A DNA stretch of 44,109 nt. Source: Candidatus Peribacteraceae bacterium. Lineage in GTDB: Bacteria; Patescibacteriota; Gracilibacteria; Peribacterales; Peribacteraceae. The translations under genes and the position numbers were made by a program. Under the pieces are notes generated by a model, which was not told the DNA's origin, did no database searches, and saw only the letters and a list, made by a program, of their open reading frames with translations. The DNA is taken from assembly GCA_022843885.1 (NCBI GenBank), contig JALHMU010000003.1, forward strand, positions 1 through 44,109. The letters are read 5' to 3'. How positions within the stretch are numbered: position 1 is the first letter of the stretch; the number at the start of each line of letters is the position of its first letter. Shown piece after piece: positions 31,083-39,942 of this stretch.

Positions 31083-32520
31083 CCTGATCTTCCTCCGGAA
31101 TGTACCCGCGCTCGAAGTATTCTTTTTCGTTGCCGACTTCTTCTACATCACGACGCTTTCCGTCTAAGATGCTCTGCGCAGCCAAAATACCCATTTCGAG
31201 TGAATGGTCCTGATTGGTATAACGGAAACGTCCTGGGCGACCGATAACATAGAAGTTTTCAAAACCATCCAACCATTTCATCACCGTTTCGATGCGATTT
31301 TTGTATTCCAAATCGTAAATCGGATACACGTGCTGCTGTTTGAAATGATGAATACTGAGTACCTCTTCTTTTTTCAGGAATCCGAGTTGATCCAGATGCG
31401 TGATCGTGAGATCGAAGAGATCGCCTTTCGACATGTTCCAGATTTTGTCGCCTTCAAAACAGAAGTACTCGACGAAGAGTGATGTTTTCCCTGGGGGAGA
31501 CATCTGTTTGCTGAAATTTTTCATTTCGGAGATGCGTCCGAACGGAATATTTTTATTCGGGAAATAGACCCAGTTGTCTGGAGAAATTTGCTCCTTATTC
31601 ACCGTCAAAAACAGATAGACCTGGGCACGGAAACGCAAGCCGGAAACGGCTTCTACAAGCTCTTTCGGGGGTGCAGGATCCATCAATTTCACCGTCTGTG
31701 TGATCGGAATAGAACACACGTATGCAGGTGCTTCAAATGTCTTTTCGCCGTCCGGCGTTTTCACATCGACCGCTGTCACACGATTTCCTTGCCAGCGAAT
31801 ACGAGTCGGCTCGCTTGAAACGAGAACATCGCTACCTTTTTGGCGGATGCGTTCTGCAATTGCTTCGTAAATTGTGCCGCTTCCAAATTCCGGATAGTAA
31901 AAAGAGTCGACGAGTGATTTTGGTCCGGACTTTTTGAAGATCATTTTCTTCAGCGTCGACCATACGCTCAGTCCGCCGATACGCTGCAACGCCCAGTCGC
32001 GACTTATCTCGGAACACGGAATGCCCCAGATCTTCTCTGTGTAATTGAGCATGTTAAATTCCGCAAGCGTCCGCCCAAAAGTCGTCACTGCATAGTCTTC
32101 GAATGATCGAATTTCCTTCGGCCAAATACGACGGCGCAGACGGGCGAAGAGATAGTCGATCAATGCACGAACAGCGCGAATCGGACCCATCTGCGTGAGT
32201 ACGTTTCCCAGACGAACTGGATAGAAGTAAAACTTTCCATCGACGTAGAAACGTGTCAGTCGATTCACTTTGATCCACTTCTCTTTCAGAAGATCTTCGA
32301 TGAAATCATAGAGATATTTATTCTTACTGAAGAAACGATGTGGACCGATGTCGGTTCGGTACGTTCCCGACGTTTCTTGGAATTCAAACGTCTTCGCGAG
32401 TCCGCCAACCATCGATGCTTTTTCAATGATCGCTGTGCGCTTACCCTTGCGGGAAAGCTCCATAGCTGAGGCCATTCCGGCCGGACCTCCTCCTAAGATA
32501 ACGGCATCGTACTGGGTCAT
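31072..32520 (-). CDS. FAD-binding protein, UDP-galactopyranose mutase-like / amine-oxidase fold
   Basis: A 482-residue flavoprotein. The FAD loop is ILGGGPAGMASAMELSRKGK, then AIIEKASMVGGLAKTF and DIGPHRFFSKNKYLYDFIED. The ending (RPGRFRYTNQDHSLEMGILA) resembles the C-terminal FAD motif of Glf-related and other NAD(P)-binding oxidoreductases in glycan clusters. Canonical Glf has about 370-390 residues, so this is a larger relative, and UDP-Galp mutase activity is not secured. It is the third gene of an operon after an SDR and GtrA (4-bp overlap with GtrA). Confidence 0.75.
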   Translation of the reverse strand: MTQYDAVILGGGPAGMASAMELSRKGKRTAIIEKASMVGGLAKTFEFQETSGTYRTDIGPHRFFSKNKYLYDFIEDLLKEKWIKVNRLTRFYVDGKFYFYPVRLGNVLTQMGPIRAVRALIDYLFARLRRRIWPKEIRSFEDYAVTTFGRTLAEFNMLNYTEKIWGIPCSEISRDWALQRIGGLSVWSTLKKMIFKKSGPKSLVDSFYYPEFGSGTIYEAIAERIRQKGSDVLVSSEPTRIRWQGNRVTAVDVKTPDGEKTFEAPAYVCSIPITQTVKLMDPAPPKELVEAVSGLRFRAQVYLFLTVNKEQISPDNWVYFPNKNIPFGRISEMKNFSKQMSPPGKTSLFVEYFCFEGDKIWNMSKGDLFDLTITHLDQLGFLKKEEVLSIHHFKQQHVYPIYDLEYKNRIETVMKWLDGFENFYVIGRPGRFRYTNQDHSLEMGILAAQSILDGKRRDVEEVGNEKEYFERGYIPEEDQATS

Positions 32521-32945
32521 TTTTGCTTAAAGATAAATGAATGCGAGAAGTAGTAATTCCACACTGCAATGATCAAAATGGCAGAGAGTTTTGCGATGAT
32601 GTATTGCAGACCAAACTGCAACAGCAGTGAGTACAGCGCAATATTCATTGCGAACGCCATGCTGTAGATAAGCATGAATTTTGCGATCTGCTTCGCAAAG
32701 GTGCGTTCGTGATTTCTGAAAGTGAAGAACTTATTCACCGTGAAGACAACTGTCACAGCAATGAGTGAAGACAGAATACCTCCGAGAAGTTCCGGAAAAC
32801 CGACATACTCGACAAAGAGTGTCAGTGCCGAAAGATCGATGAAGGAACCGATACCACCCGTCATGCCAAATTTCACCAACTGTTTGATGTGCTTTCGCAA
32901 CACTGGCGATTCGATTCTCAAAAATGTCAAAATGGGGTCAATCAT
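32517..32945 (-). CDS. GtrA-family membrane protein (flippase-like)
   Basis: A 142-residue protein with four membrane helices. Typical phrases: LVKFGMTGGIGSFIDLSALT, VVFTVNKFFTFRNHER and NYYFSHSFIFKQK. GtrA-type proteins are thought to move polyprenyl-linked sugars across the membrane, next to a GtrB-type glycosyltransferase. GT2 proteins with C-terminal helices are at 38003 and 41656. The operon order is SDR, GtrA, flavoprotein; GtrA follows the SDR stop by 12 bp (GGTAGGG in the gap) and overlaps the flavoprotein start (ATGA). Confidence 0.9.
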   Translation of the reverse strand: MIDPILTFLRIESPVLRKHIKQLVKFGMTGGIGSFIDLSALTLFVEYVGFPELLGGILSSLIAVTVVFTVNKFFTFRNHERTFAKQIAKFMLIYSMAFAMNIALYSLLLQFGLQYIIAKLSAILIIAVWNYYFSHSFIFKQK

Positions 32946-32957
32946 CGTTGCCCTACC

Positions 32958-33890
32958 TTAGCGCGAGACCTGCCACCAATCCACCGTTTCCTTCAGCCCT
33001 TTCTCCAGCGGGGTCCATTCGTATGACTTGAGAGATTCATGCATAGGGAGTCGCACAAAGCTGCGCTTCCCATCGGGTTTTGATGGATCGAATTTAATCG
33101 GGACTTTCGGATTGACCAGATCGCGGATTTTCTTCGCCAACAATCGAATTTCCACTGACGACGGCGGCACGATGTACTGAATACCCGTAGCATCACGCTC
33201 GATGAGTTTCATGACTGCGCCAATGAGATCCTCAACGTAGAGAAAGACACGATGCTGATGTCCGCTACCCCAGACATCGAGGTGCTCTTTCGCTTTCTGC
33301 GCTTTGACCATGAGCGACGGAATCACGTTCCCCTCTTCTGTGAAAGTATCGCGTGGACCGTAGGCGCCAATCGGACGAACAATGAGCAATGGGAACTTTC
33401 GCTGCTTGGATGCAGCAAACCACAATGTTTCACACAGCGCTTTTCCAAGAACATAGCCATCAAGCTTCTCATTTTGAACCAATGCAATGACATCGCTAGA
33501 TGGTGGAACATTCGCAGTGCTGAAAAATGTGACGGATGGAGTCGCACCTGCTTCTTTCATACCTTGAATGAGTGCAAGTGACATCTGCACGTTGCCGTTC
33601 ATCACATCGCTTGAGTACTTGGAATGAAAATCGGGATTTCGGCGATGTGAAGCCAAATGAAAGACATGATCGACACCACGCACGAGCTCAGTGCAGTACT
33701 CAGCTGTGCGAAGATCACCTTCAATCCACTCTACTTCATCACGACGCTCGGAGAGTGTACGAAAATTCTTTGTGCGAACAGGCACACGTACTTTTGCGCC
33801 GGCATCGAGGAGTGCTTCGACGAGGAAACTGCCGATGAATCCCGTACCGCCAGTGACAAGGACAGTCTTTCCTGACCAATTCGTCGTCAT
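32958..33890 (-). CDS. NAD-dependent epimerase/dehydratase (SDR)
   Basis: A 310-residue extended SDR. NAD loop GGTGFIGSFLVEALLDAGAK, then DHVFHLASHRRNPDF. The usual YxxxK is represented by YVLGKALCE; RPIGAYGPRDTFTEEGNVIP follows. It resembles GDP-fucose synthase-like or UDP-sugar reductase/epimerase members. I use the ATG at 33890 (not 33926): TGC-TACGCT (33899-33904, minus, extended -10) ends 8 bp upstream, and the SDR start is as expected. It heads the operon with GtrA and the flavoprotein. Substrate unknown. Confidence 0.83.
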   Translation of the reverse strand: MTTNWSGKTVLVTGGTGFIGSFLVEALLDAGAKVRVPVRTKNFRTLSERRDEVEWIEGDLRTAEYCTELVRGVDHVFHLASHRRNPDFHSKYSSDVMNGNVQMSLALIQGMKEAGATPSVTFFSTANVPPSSDVIALVQNEKLDGYVLGKALCETLWFAASKQRKFPLLIVRPIGAYGPRDTFTEEGNVIPSLMVKAQKAKEHLDVWGSGHQHRVFLYVEDLIGAVMKLIERDATGIQYIVPPSSVEIRLLAKKIRDLVNPKVPIKFDPSKPDGKRSFVRLPMHESLKSYEWTPLEKGLKETVDWWQVSR

Positions 33891-33977
33891 ATGTTGCAAG
33901 CGTAGCAGGAGTTCCGAGCGGTTCAAATCAAGTTTTGGACCTACTCAGCGAGTCACTTTTTCCCTACACTGGGACCG

Positions 33978-35255
33978 ATGAATTCGACTCCTGTCATTTG
34001 TGTCGTGGGCCTTGGATACGTGGGATTGCCGCTTGCCGCTGCCTTCGGAAAATCCGGCTGGAAAACCTACGGCTTTGACGTGAATGCAAAACGCATCGAC
34101 ACATTGAAGAACGGCGAAGACTGGACGCATGAACTCTCGAGTGACGATTTGAAGAAAACGACGATCGAATACTCAAGTGATCCAAGCATCATCAAAAATG
34201 CAAATGTAGTGATCGTTGCCGTACCGACACCAGTCGATGCAAAGAATGTGCCGGATCTTTCCATCGTTGAATCTGCGAGCGAGTCCGTCGGGAAAAATCT
34301 TTCGAAAGGATCTGTCGTCGTGTTTGAATCAACCGTCTATCCGGGTGTCACAGAAGAACTTTGTGTGCCGATTTTAGAAAAACATTCTGGACTGACATGT
34401 GGCGCGGATTTCACGGTCGGATATTCACCGGAACGCATCAATCCGGGTGATAAAGAACACACGATTGATAAGATTACGAAGGTCGTTGCCGGGCAAGATG
34501 AAGCCACAACTGACCGTTTGGCTGAAGTGTATGGAAAGATCGTCACGGCCGGTGTCTATAAAGCTGCAAACATCAAAGCTGCGGAACTTGCGAAGGCACT
34601 GGAGAACACGCAACGCGATATCAACATCGCATTGATGAACGAAGTTGCACGGTTCTGCGACAAGCTTGGTATCCGCACAAAAGATGTGCTTGATGCGGCA
34701 GGAACAAAGTGGAATTTCTTAAAGTTTTCACCTGGACTCGTCGGCGGACACTGCATTGGCGTCGATCCGTATTATCTCGTACACAAAGCGAATGAACTCG
34801 GCATGCAAACCGATGTCATTTCTGCAGGAAGAAAAATCAACGATGCACAGCCTGCCTTCATCGCTGATCAAATCATGCGCGCATTATCAACTGCGAAGAT
34901 CGATCCAAAGAGCGTCAAAGTTCTCGTGCTCGGTCTCACATTTAAAGAGAATGTTCCTGATACGCGTAACGCGAAGATTCATGACCTAATGCACATTCTT
35001 TCGAAGAATGGCCTGACGGTTGCAGGACACGATCCATGGCTTCAGGAAGAGCACATCACAAAGTTAGGCTTTGCATCAGGAGCACTTACAAAGGAAACCT
35101 ACGATGTGATCATTTTGGGAGTCACACATCGTGAATATCTCGCCATGAAATCTGCGGACTTCATAAGTGCACTGAAAAATCCGGGTATTTTCTACGATGT
35201 GAAATCTGTGTGTGATCCGAAAGACTTTGCACATCGCACGTACCTCTCTCTATGA
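33978..35255 (+). CDS. UDP-N-acetylhexosamine 6-dehydrogenase (WbpO/TviB type)
   Basis: A 425-residue nucleotide-sugar dehydrogenase. NAD loop VVGLGYVGLPLAAAFGKSGW, VPTPVDAKNVPDLS, YSPERINPGDKEHTIDKITK, and nucleophile Cys259 in GLVGGHCIGVDPYYLVHKA. The GHCIGVDPYYL motif distinguishes the UDP-HexNAc-type enzymes (TviB/WbpO/WbpA) from the UDP-glucose dehydrogenase upstream, which has GGSCFPKD. Product UDP-GlcNAcA or UDP-GalNAcA. TACACT (33965-33970) ends 7 bp before the ATG. Stop overlaps the next ATG (ATGA). Confidence 0.92.
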   Translation: MNSTPVICVVGLGYVGLPLAAAFGKSGWKTYGFDVNAKRIDTLKNGEDWTHELSSDDLKKTTIEYSSDPSIIKNANVVIVAVPTPVDAKNVPDLSIVESASESVGKNLSKGSVVVFESTVYPGVTEELCVPILEKHSGLTCGADFTVGYSPERINPGDKEHTIDKITKVVAGQDEATTDRLAEVYGKIVTAGVYKAANIKAAELAKALENTQRDINIALMNEVARFCDKLGIRTKDVLDAAGTKWNFLKFSPGLVGGHCIGVDPYYLVHKANELGMQTDVISAGRKINDAQPAFIADQIMRALSTAKIDPKSVKVLVLGLTFKENVPDTRNAKIHDLMHILSKNGLTVAGHDPWLQEEHITKLGFASGALTKETYDVIILGVTHREYLAMKSADFISALKNPGIFYDVKSVCDPKDFAHRTYLSL

Positions 35256-36409
35256 CAAAGGATCTCATCATGAAGCAATGGCCGATTCTTTTTGTAGCTG
35301 CCGCGCTCATCATCGTGCTGACGGCAACGCTCACATACTACAAAGGCAGTCCGAGTGCGCTGTTTCATATCGACCGAACGATCACGGATGAGTATGAACT
35401 CCCAGAATATACGGTCGTCTTAAATAACATCGGGTACGACGGCATGCATTATTATCAAATCGCACGGAATGTACCGAAGCTCGTGCAACCCACATACTGG
35501 AATGAATTGAGCACGATCCCTCCAGGACCATACGCACATCAGCGCATCCTCTTGCCAGTCTTGGCGTATCTCATCGCTTTCGGACAAGACACGTTATTGC
35601 CGTATTCATTCTTGCTGATCAACATTCTCGCACTGCTGGGAACAGCATGGTTCATCATGCAAACCAAGAAACGTTCGTCGAACCTTTTTGCTGTTGCACT
35701 CGCACTTTGCCCCGCAGCAATGGTCGGTTTGCATTTCTCGCTCGCGGAACCGTTGACGCTCTTTTTGGTCACCGTCTTTTTGTTCCGTTTCACGCGTGGC
35801 GAAAAAATCGATGTGATCAACATCTTGTTGTTATCCGCGTTAGTCCTCTCACGCGAAGTGAATATTCTCTTTGCAGGTGCCACGGGTCTCTATCTCCTTG
35901 CAAAGATGCGCTGGAAAGACGCACTTCTGCTCTTCATTCCTGCGTTCGTCTTCCTTGGACTCCACTTCTTTATCTACCAAGTATTCGGAGAGATTCCGTT
36001 CCTGTGGAGTGCCGAGAAAAATGCACCGCCACTCTATGCAATTGCCGAACTCTTGTTTGGGCTCAAGGGCTATAACAAATTCACTCTGTCTTCGATCGCA
36101 CTCTTTACTGCATTCGTTCTGCCGGCGCTCATCTTGGTATCCATCCACCTCATCAAAAATCGAAAGATCGACTATGTCCCATTGATGCTCCTTACATTCC
36201 TGGGACTCATGCTCCTTATGCCAGATCACATCTGGGGTTCGATCACGAGTATTGGACGCGTTATTACGCCGGTGTACCCGCTCTACGCGTTCTTTGCGCT
36301 CACGCATGAGAATCGCGCGACGCGCACAGTTGGAGTCTGTATGCTGCTGCTCGGCCTAGGCGCGGCATTTGGCCTCGCCTTCATCCCACATCCGTTCATG
36401 TTCTCATGA
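35252..36409 (+). CDS. Polytopic membrane protein, GT-C-like, surface-glycan type
   Basis: A 385-residue protein with some nine membrane segments. The first outer loop holds the phrases NIGYDGMHYYQIARN and YAHQRILLPVLAYLIAFGQ. I recall this YDG-x-x-YYxIA and YQRILxP pattern in bacterial membrane proteins linked to surface glycopolymer formation. It most resembles PIG-V/GT-C mannosyltransferase-like proteins, with catalytic aspartate probably in YDG. It is coupled by 4-bp overlaps to the dehydrogenase before and the GT2 after, forming a three-gene unit. Confidence 0.75.
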   Translation: MTKDLIMKQWPILFVAAALIIVLTATLTYYKGSPSALFHIDRTITDEYELPEYTVVLNNIGYDGMHYYQIARNVPKLVQPTYWNELSTIPPGPYAHQRILLPVLAYLIAFGQDTLLPYSFLLINILALLGTAWFIMQTKKRSSNLFAVALALCPAAMVGLHFSLAEPLTLFLVTVFLFRFTRGEKIDVINILLLSALVLSREVNILFAGATGLYLLAKMRWKDALLLFIPAFVFLGLHFFIYQVFGEIPFLWSAEKNAPPLYAIAELLFGLKGYNKFTLSSIALFTAFVLPALILVSIHLIKNRKIDYVPLMLLTFLGLMLLMPDHIWGSITSIGRVITPVYPLYAFFALTHENRATRTVGVCMLLLGLGAAFGLAFIPHPFMFS

Positions 36410-37086
36410 AGTCCGAACTCACTATCCTCGTGCCGATCTATAACGAAGAGCGAACACTTGTGTCCATCATGGATGCGATCGTGGAAACGTGCCCAGATGC
36501 CCAAATCATTTACATTGATGACGGATCAAAAGACAAATCTCTGGAACTCCTAAAAAGTCGAGCTCGCCCGCAGGACCTTGTACTGACAAAACCAAATGGA
36601 GGAAAAGGATCTGCCATTCGTTTGGGCTTAGAACACGCAACGGGCATATACACCGTTATCCAAGATGCCGACTTGGAATATCACCCACGCCAAATCCCGA
36701 TGCTCTTAGATGAGGCGAAGAAACGCCCACATGTTGCAATCTTCGGTTCACGATTTCTAAAACCGAATCCAGCGCTCTATAAAAGATACTTAATGGGCAA
36801 CAAAGTGATGACAGGATTTTTGAATCTCTTCTTTGGATCGACACTGACGGATAGTTACACGTGCTACAAATTGTTCGAAACAGAACAGATGAAAACATTG
36901 CCGTTACAAGCGCGTGGGTTTGAATTGGAAGCAGAACTGTCAGCCTATCCGCTGAAACGGGGTATCATCATTCATGAAATTCCCGTCGAATATAAACCGC
37001 GTTCCTTGGAAGAAGGAAAAAAGATTCGCTTCAAAGATGCATGGAAAGGCATGCTGACGATCTTGAAGATCCGTTTTGGCAGCTAA
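36406..37086 (+). CDS. Glycosyltransferase family 2, polyprenyl-phosphate sugar synthase (DPM1-like)
   Basis: A 226-residue GT-A enzyme. LTILVPIYNEERTLVSIMDA, YIDDGSKDKSLELL, KPNGGKGSAIRLGLE, and the metal motif IQDADLEYHPRQIP (DAD). The region TDSYTCYKLF and the basic HEIPVEYKPRSLEEGKKIRF are as in dolichol/undecaprenyl-phosphate mannose or glucose synthases. It lacks C-terminal membrane helices, so it acts at the inner face, charging the lipid carrier. The GT-C-like neighbour could be the acceptor enzyme. Overlap with the upstream gene (ATGA). Confidence 0.88.
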   Translation: MKSELTILVPIYNEERTLVSIMDAIVETCPDAQIIYIDDGSKDKSLELLKSRARPQDLVLTKPNGGKGSAIRLGLEHATGIYTVIQDADLEYHPRQIPMLLDEAKKRPHVAIFGSRFLKPNPALYKRYLMGNKVMTGFLNLFFGSTLTDSYTCYKLFETEQMKTLPLQARGFELEAELSAYPLKRGIIIHEIPVEYKPRSLEEGKKIRFKDAWKGMLTILKIRFGS

Positions 37087-37127
37087 ATCGCGTTGCGAAG
37101 CGCACGGGGAATCGATAGTCTGCCCGC

Positions 37128-37979
37128 ATGAAGTGGCAACCTGCCTTCGTTCACCCGGTTTCGCATGTCCCGCTTACGCGCGAGGCGGACAGCTTTAAAG
37201 ATGCACAAACTGGCGACGTATTTCCGGTCAAAAACGGTATTCCGATCTTTGTGCCGGAATCATTGCAGGAACATATGGATGGCGAACGCAAAGGACTTGA
37301 GAACACGTTGAAGACATTGCTGCGCAAGTCACCGCTGCTCTATCGTTTCTTAATCTTCATGATCAGTCCGGTATGTTTCACGGGACTATCAGCCAAGAGA
37401 TTTTTGAAACGTCTTGGTCCAGATACGACTGGTCTGAACGTGGGATCCGGTGTGCATAAATTCGGACCGAACATTTTGAACATCGATATTTTCTACTATG
37501 AAGGTGTCGACGTTGTCGCAAACGGTGAACAACTCCCCTTTGCTGATAACTCCGTCGATGCTGTCGTGTGTGAATCGCTCTTGGAACATGTACCAAAGCC
37601 GAAAGTCATCGTCGATGAAATGTTCCGCGTCTTGAAGAAAGGCGGACAGATGTACATCGTCATTCCATTCGTCTATCCGTTCCATGCGTGTCCGAACGAT
37701 TTCTATCGCTGGTCCAAAACGGGTCTGAACGAGATGCTAAAAGAAGGTGAGATCGTGAAAATCGGCGTCCGTGCCGGTGCCAGTTCCGCCTTGATGGGTC
37801 AGCTGACGACGTGGACGGCTATCATCCTCTCTTTTGGTCTCACGCCGCTCTATAACTTCTTTTCGATCGTTCTGCCACTCGTGTTCTTCCCGGTAAAATT
37901 CCTGGATCTGCTGTTTGGCTGGTATCCGACAGCTATCCATGGCGCCGGGCAATTTTACGCGGTCGTCAAAAAGCAGTGA
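37128..37979 (+). CDS. SAM-dependent methyltransferase with N-terminal Trm112-like part
   Basis: A 283-residue protein. Residues 1-45 resemble the Trm112-like segment (HPVSHVPLTREADSF, then FPVKNGIPIFVPES) without visible zinc cysteines. The class I methyltransferase core has LNVGSGVHKFG (motif I), NGEQLPFADNSVDAVVCESL and LEHVPKPKVIVDEMFRVLKKGG. Two hydrophobic segments near the end (SFGLTPLYNFFSIVLPLVFF) suggest membrane association. Context suggests sugar or glycolipid methylation. A TTGCGA/17 bp/TAGTCT promoter (37093-37121) ends 6 bp before the ATG. Confidence 0.82.
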   Translation: MKWQPAFVHPVSHVPLTREADSFKDAQTGDVFPVKNGIPIFVPESLQEHMDGERKGLENTLKTLLRKSPLLYRFLIFMISPVCFTGLSAKRFLKRLGPDTTGLNVGSGVHKFGPNILNIDIFYYEGVDVVANGEQLPFADNSVDAVVCESLLEHVPKPKVIVDEMFRVLKKGGQMYIVIPFVYPFHACPNDFYRWSKTGLNEMLKEGEIVKIGVRAGASSALMGQLTTWTAIILSFGLTPLYNFFSIVLPLVFFPVKFLDLLFGWYPTAIHGAGQFYAVVKKQ

Positions 37980-38002
37980 TACCATAGGGGCATCGCATTC
38001 AG

Positions 38003-39007
38003 ATGACTTCCCACTCCTCCACTCACGGCAATTCCGAGGCTCATCGTATTTCCATCGTGATACCGGTGTATCAGGGTGAAACGACGTTGCCGGCATTGAT
38101 GAAAGAAATTGAACCGTTCACAAAAAATACCGTCTCTGGAAAACATGCGTTCATCGTGACGGAGGTTGTGCTTGTACATGACAATGGTCCCGATCGTTCA
38201 GATGTGACGATGCAAACATTGAGCGAACAGTATTCTTTCGTGCGTCCTGTGTGGCTGTCCCGAAATTTTGGACAGCATCCAGCAACACTCGCAGGTATGT
38301 CGTCTACAAGTGGTGACTGGGTCATTACAATGGACGAAGACGGACAGCAGGATCCAGCGGATATTGCAGAGATGCTCAAAACCGCGCTCGAGGAAGATGT
38401 ACAAATCGTCTACGGCTCACCAAAAAATCCTCCGCCACACGGATTCCTTCGCAATACATTGAGCAACTTTGCGAAATGGATCTCTGCACATCTGCTTGGG
38501 AACGGCACAATCGGTCGCTTCAATAGTTTCCGATTGGTCGACGGTGAAATCGCACGCAGCCTTGCGGCGTACTGTGGCCACAGCGTGTTCTTGGACGTCG
38601 CGTTGTTCTGGGTCGGATCACGTGCAGCGTACTGTCCTGTCACATTGCGTGAGGAAATGGGCAGACCATCGGGATATTCATTCAAACGCCTGATGCGTCA
38701 CTTCTGGCAGTTGATCCTAACATCTGGAACAAAGCCACTACGACTCATCACCTTCATGGGTATCGCATCCATCTTCCTCGGACTCGCACTCACTGCCTAC
38801 GCCCTCTACGTGAAATTCGGATTGAAGATTCCGGTGCAAGGCTGGGCCTCGATCGTGATCGTCGTGTCGTTCTTCTCGGGTTGTATTTTGTTCTCGCTCG
38901 GCATCATCGCGGAATATCTTGCTGTCGCATTGACGATCGTGATGGGCAAGCCGCTCTACTTGGTCGTCTCGAAGCCATCCAAGCGCCGAGATTCTACGAA
39001 CGCATGA
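38003..39007 (+). CDS. Glycosyltransferase family 2 with C-terminal membrane helices (GtrB-like)
   Basis: A 334-residue protein. HRISIVIPVYQGETTLPALM, LVHDNGPDRSDV, VWLSRNFGQHPATLAGM, MDEDGQQDPADI. Two membrane helices lie at about 247-270 and 282-306 (SIVIVVSFFSGCILFSLGI). This layout is that of bactoprenol glucosyltransferases and ArnC-type enzymes. The partner flippase could be the GtrA of the operon at 32517. Its stop overlaps the next ATG by 4 bp. The start has only AGGGG 12 bases upstream, so translation signals are weak. Confidence 0.9.
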   Translation: MTSHSSTHGNSEAHRISIVIPVYQGETTLPALMKEIEPFTKNTVSGKHAFIVTEVVLVHDNGPDRSDVTMQTLSEQYSFVRPVWLSRNFGQHPATLAGMSSTSGDWVITMDEDGQQDPADIAEMLKTALEEDVQIVYGSPKNPPPHGFLRNTLSNFAKWISAHLLGNGTIGRFNSFRLVDGEIARSLAAYCGHSVFLDVALFWVGSRAAYCPVTLREEMGRPSGYSFKRLMRHFWQLILTSGTKPLRLITFMGIASIFLGLALTAYALYVKFGLKIPVQGWASIVIVVSFFSGCILFSLGIIAEYLAVALTIVMGKPLYLVVSKPSKRRDSTNA

Positions 39008-39942
39008 CACACGCACTGGTGCTTGGACGGGGGCTCATCGGATCAGCACTGGAGAATGCACTCGCAGAGGTCGATGTGAAGGTTCATGCCGACTACCCTG
39101 CTCTTTCCTGGAACAATCCGGGAGTTCTCGAAGCAGAATTCGTAAAACTCTTCGAAGCATTCGCAAAGAAACTGACATCTGATGATACCTGGATGATTGC
39201 TTGGACTGCAGGAAAAGCTGTCATGAGCAGTCCGCAGGAAGTACTCGATACTGATAATCAGCTACTCTCTGTTTTTTTGAAAACACTCGAGCAATCTGCG
39301 CTGACGCAACCAGGCATTCTATTCTTAGCGAGTTCCGCCGGTGCCATTTACGCAGATGAAAAGGATCTCTGCACCGAAGAATCGTCGGCACATCCGTCGT
39401 CGTTGTACGGTCAAAATAAAATCAAGCAGGAAGAGTTGTTAACCGCATGGGCTGCAGATCAATCACACATCCGATTGTTGATCGGTCGCATTGCAACGGT
39501 GTTTGGTCCCAATCAAAACGAAAGAAAATCCCAAGGACTCATCTCACATATCTCACGTTCCATCATTCACCGTGCGCCGATCAATATTTTCGTCCCGCTC
39601 GATACCGTGCGTGATTATGTCTACAGCGATGATTGTGCCGCACACATCGCGTTGTGCCTAAAGAAAATGATGGAAGAAAAAACGGAAAAGATCGTCATGA
39701 AAATCTTCGCATCGGAACGCGTAACCACGGTCGCGCAAATCATCGGAGTGTTCCGAAGAATCTCCGCACAGCCACCTCAAATCGTTGCGTCAAACCATGT
39801 ATCTGGCGCTCTCTACAGCCATTACACGCGTTTTCGATCATTACGATGGCCGAAGGTGCGTCCAAAGAACGAACACAGTCTCGTCAGTGCAATCGCAACA
39901 GTACACAAAGCGGAATTACTCCGACATCAACGCGCAAACTGA
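39004..39942 (+). CDS. NAD-dependent epimerase/dehydratase (SDR)
   Basis: A 312-residue SDR with a truncated Rossmann start (ALVLGRGLIGSALENALAE; the loop is G-x-G-x-x-G). LASSAGAIYADEKDLCTEES, YGQNKIKQEELL (the Tyr-x3-Lys pair), RIATVFGPNQNERKSQGLIS. The N-terminal part after the first strands is shortened relative to typical members, so it may be a reductase-type SDR (RfbD or rhamnose-related) or an epimerase. I chose the ATG at 39004, four bases inside the GT2 stop, and not the upstream in-frame ATG. The 3' end overlaps the convergent GT-C-like gene by 16 bp. Confidence 0.78.
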   Translation: MTHALVLGRGLIGSALENALAEVDVKVHADYPALSWNNPGVLEAEFVKLFEAFAKKLTSDDTWMIAWTAGKAVMSSPQEVLDTDNQLLSVFLKTLEQSALTQPGILFLASSAGAIYADEKDLCTEESSAHPSSLYGQNKIKQEELLTAWAADQSHIRLLIGRIATVFGPNQNERKSQGLISHISRSIIHRAPINIFVPLDTVRDYVYSDDCAAHIALCLKKMMEEKTEKIVMKIFASERVTTVAQIIGVFRRISAQPPQIVASNHVSGALYSHYTRFRSLRWPKVRPKNEHSLVSAIATVHKAELLRHQRAN

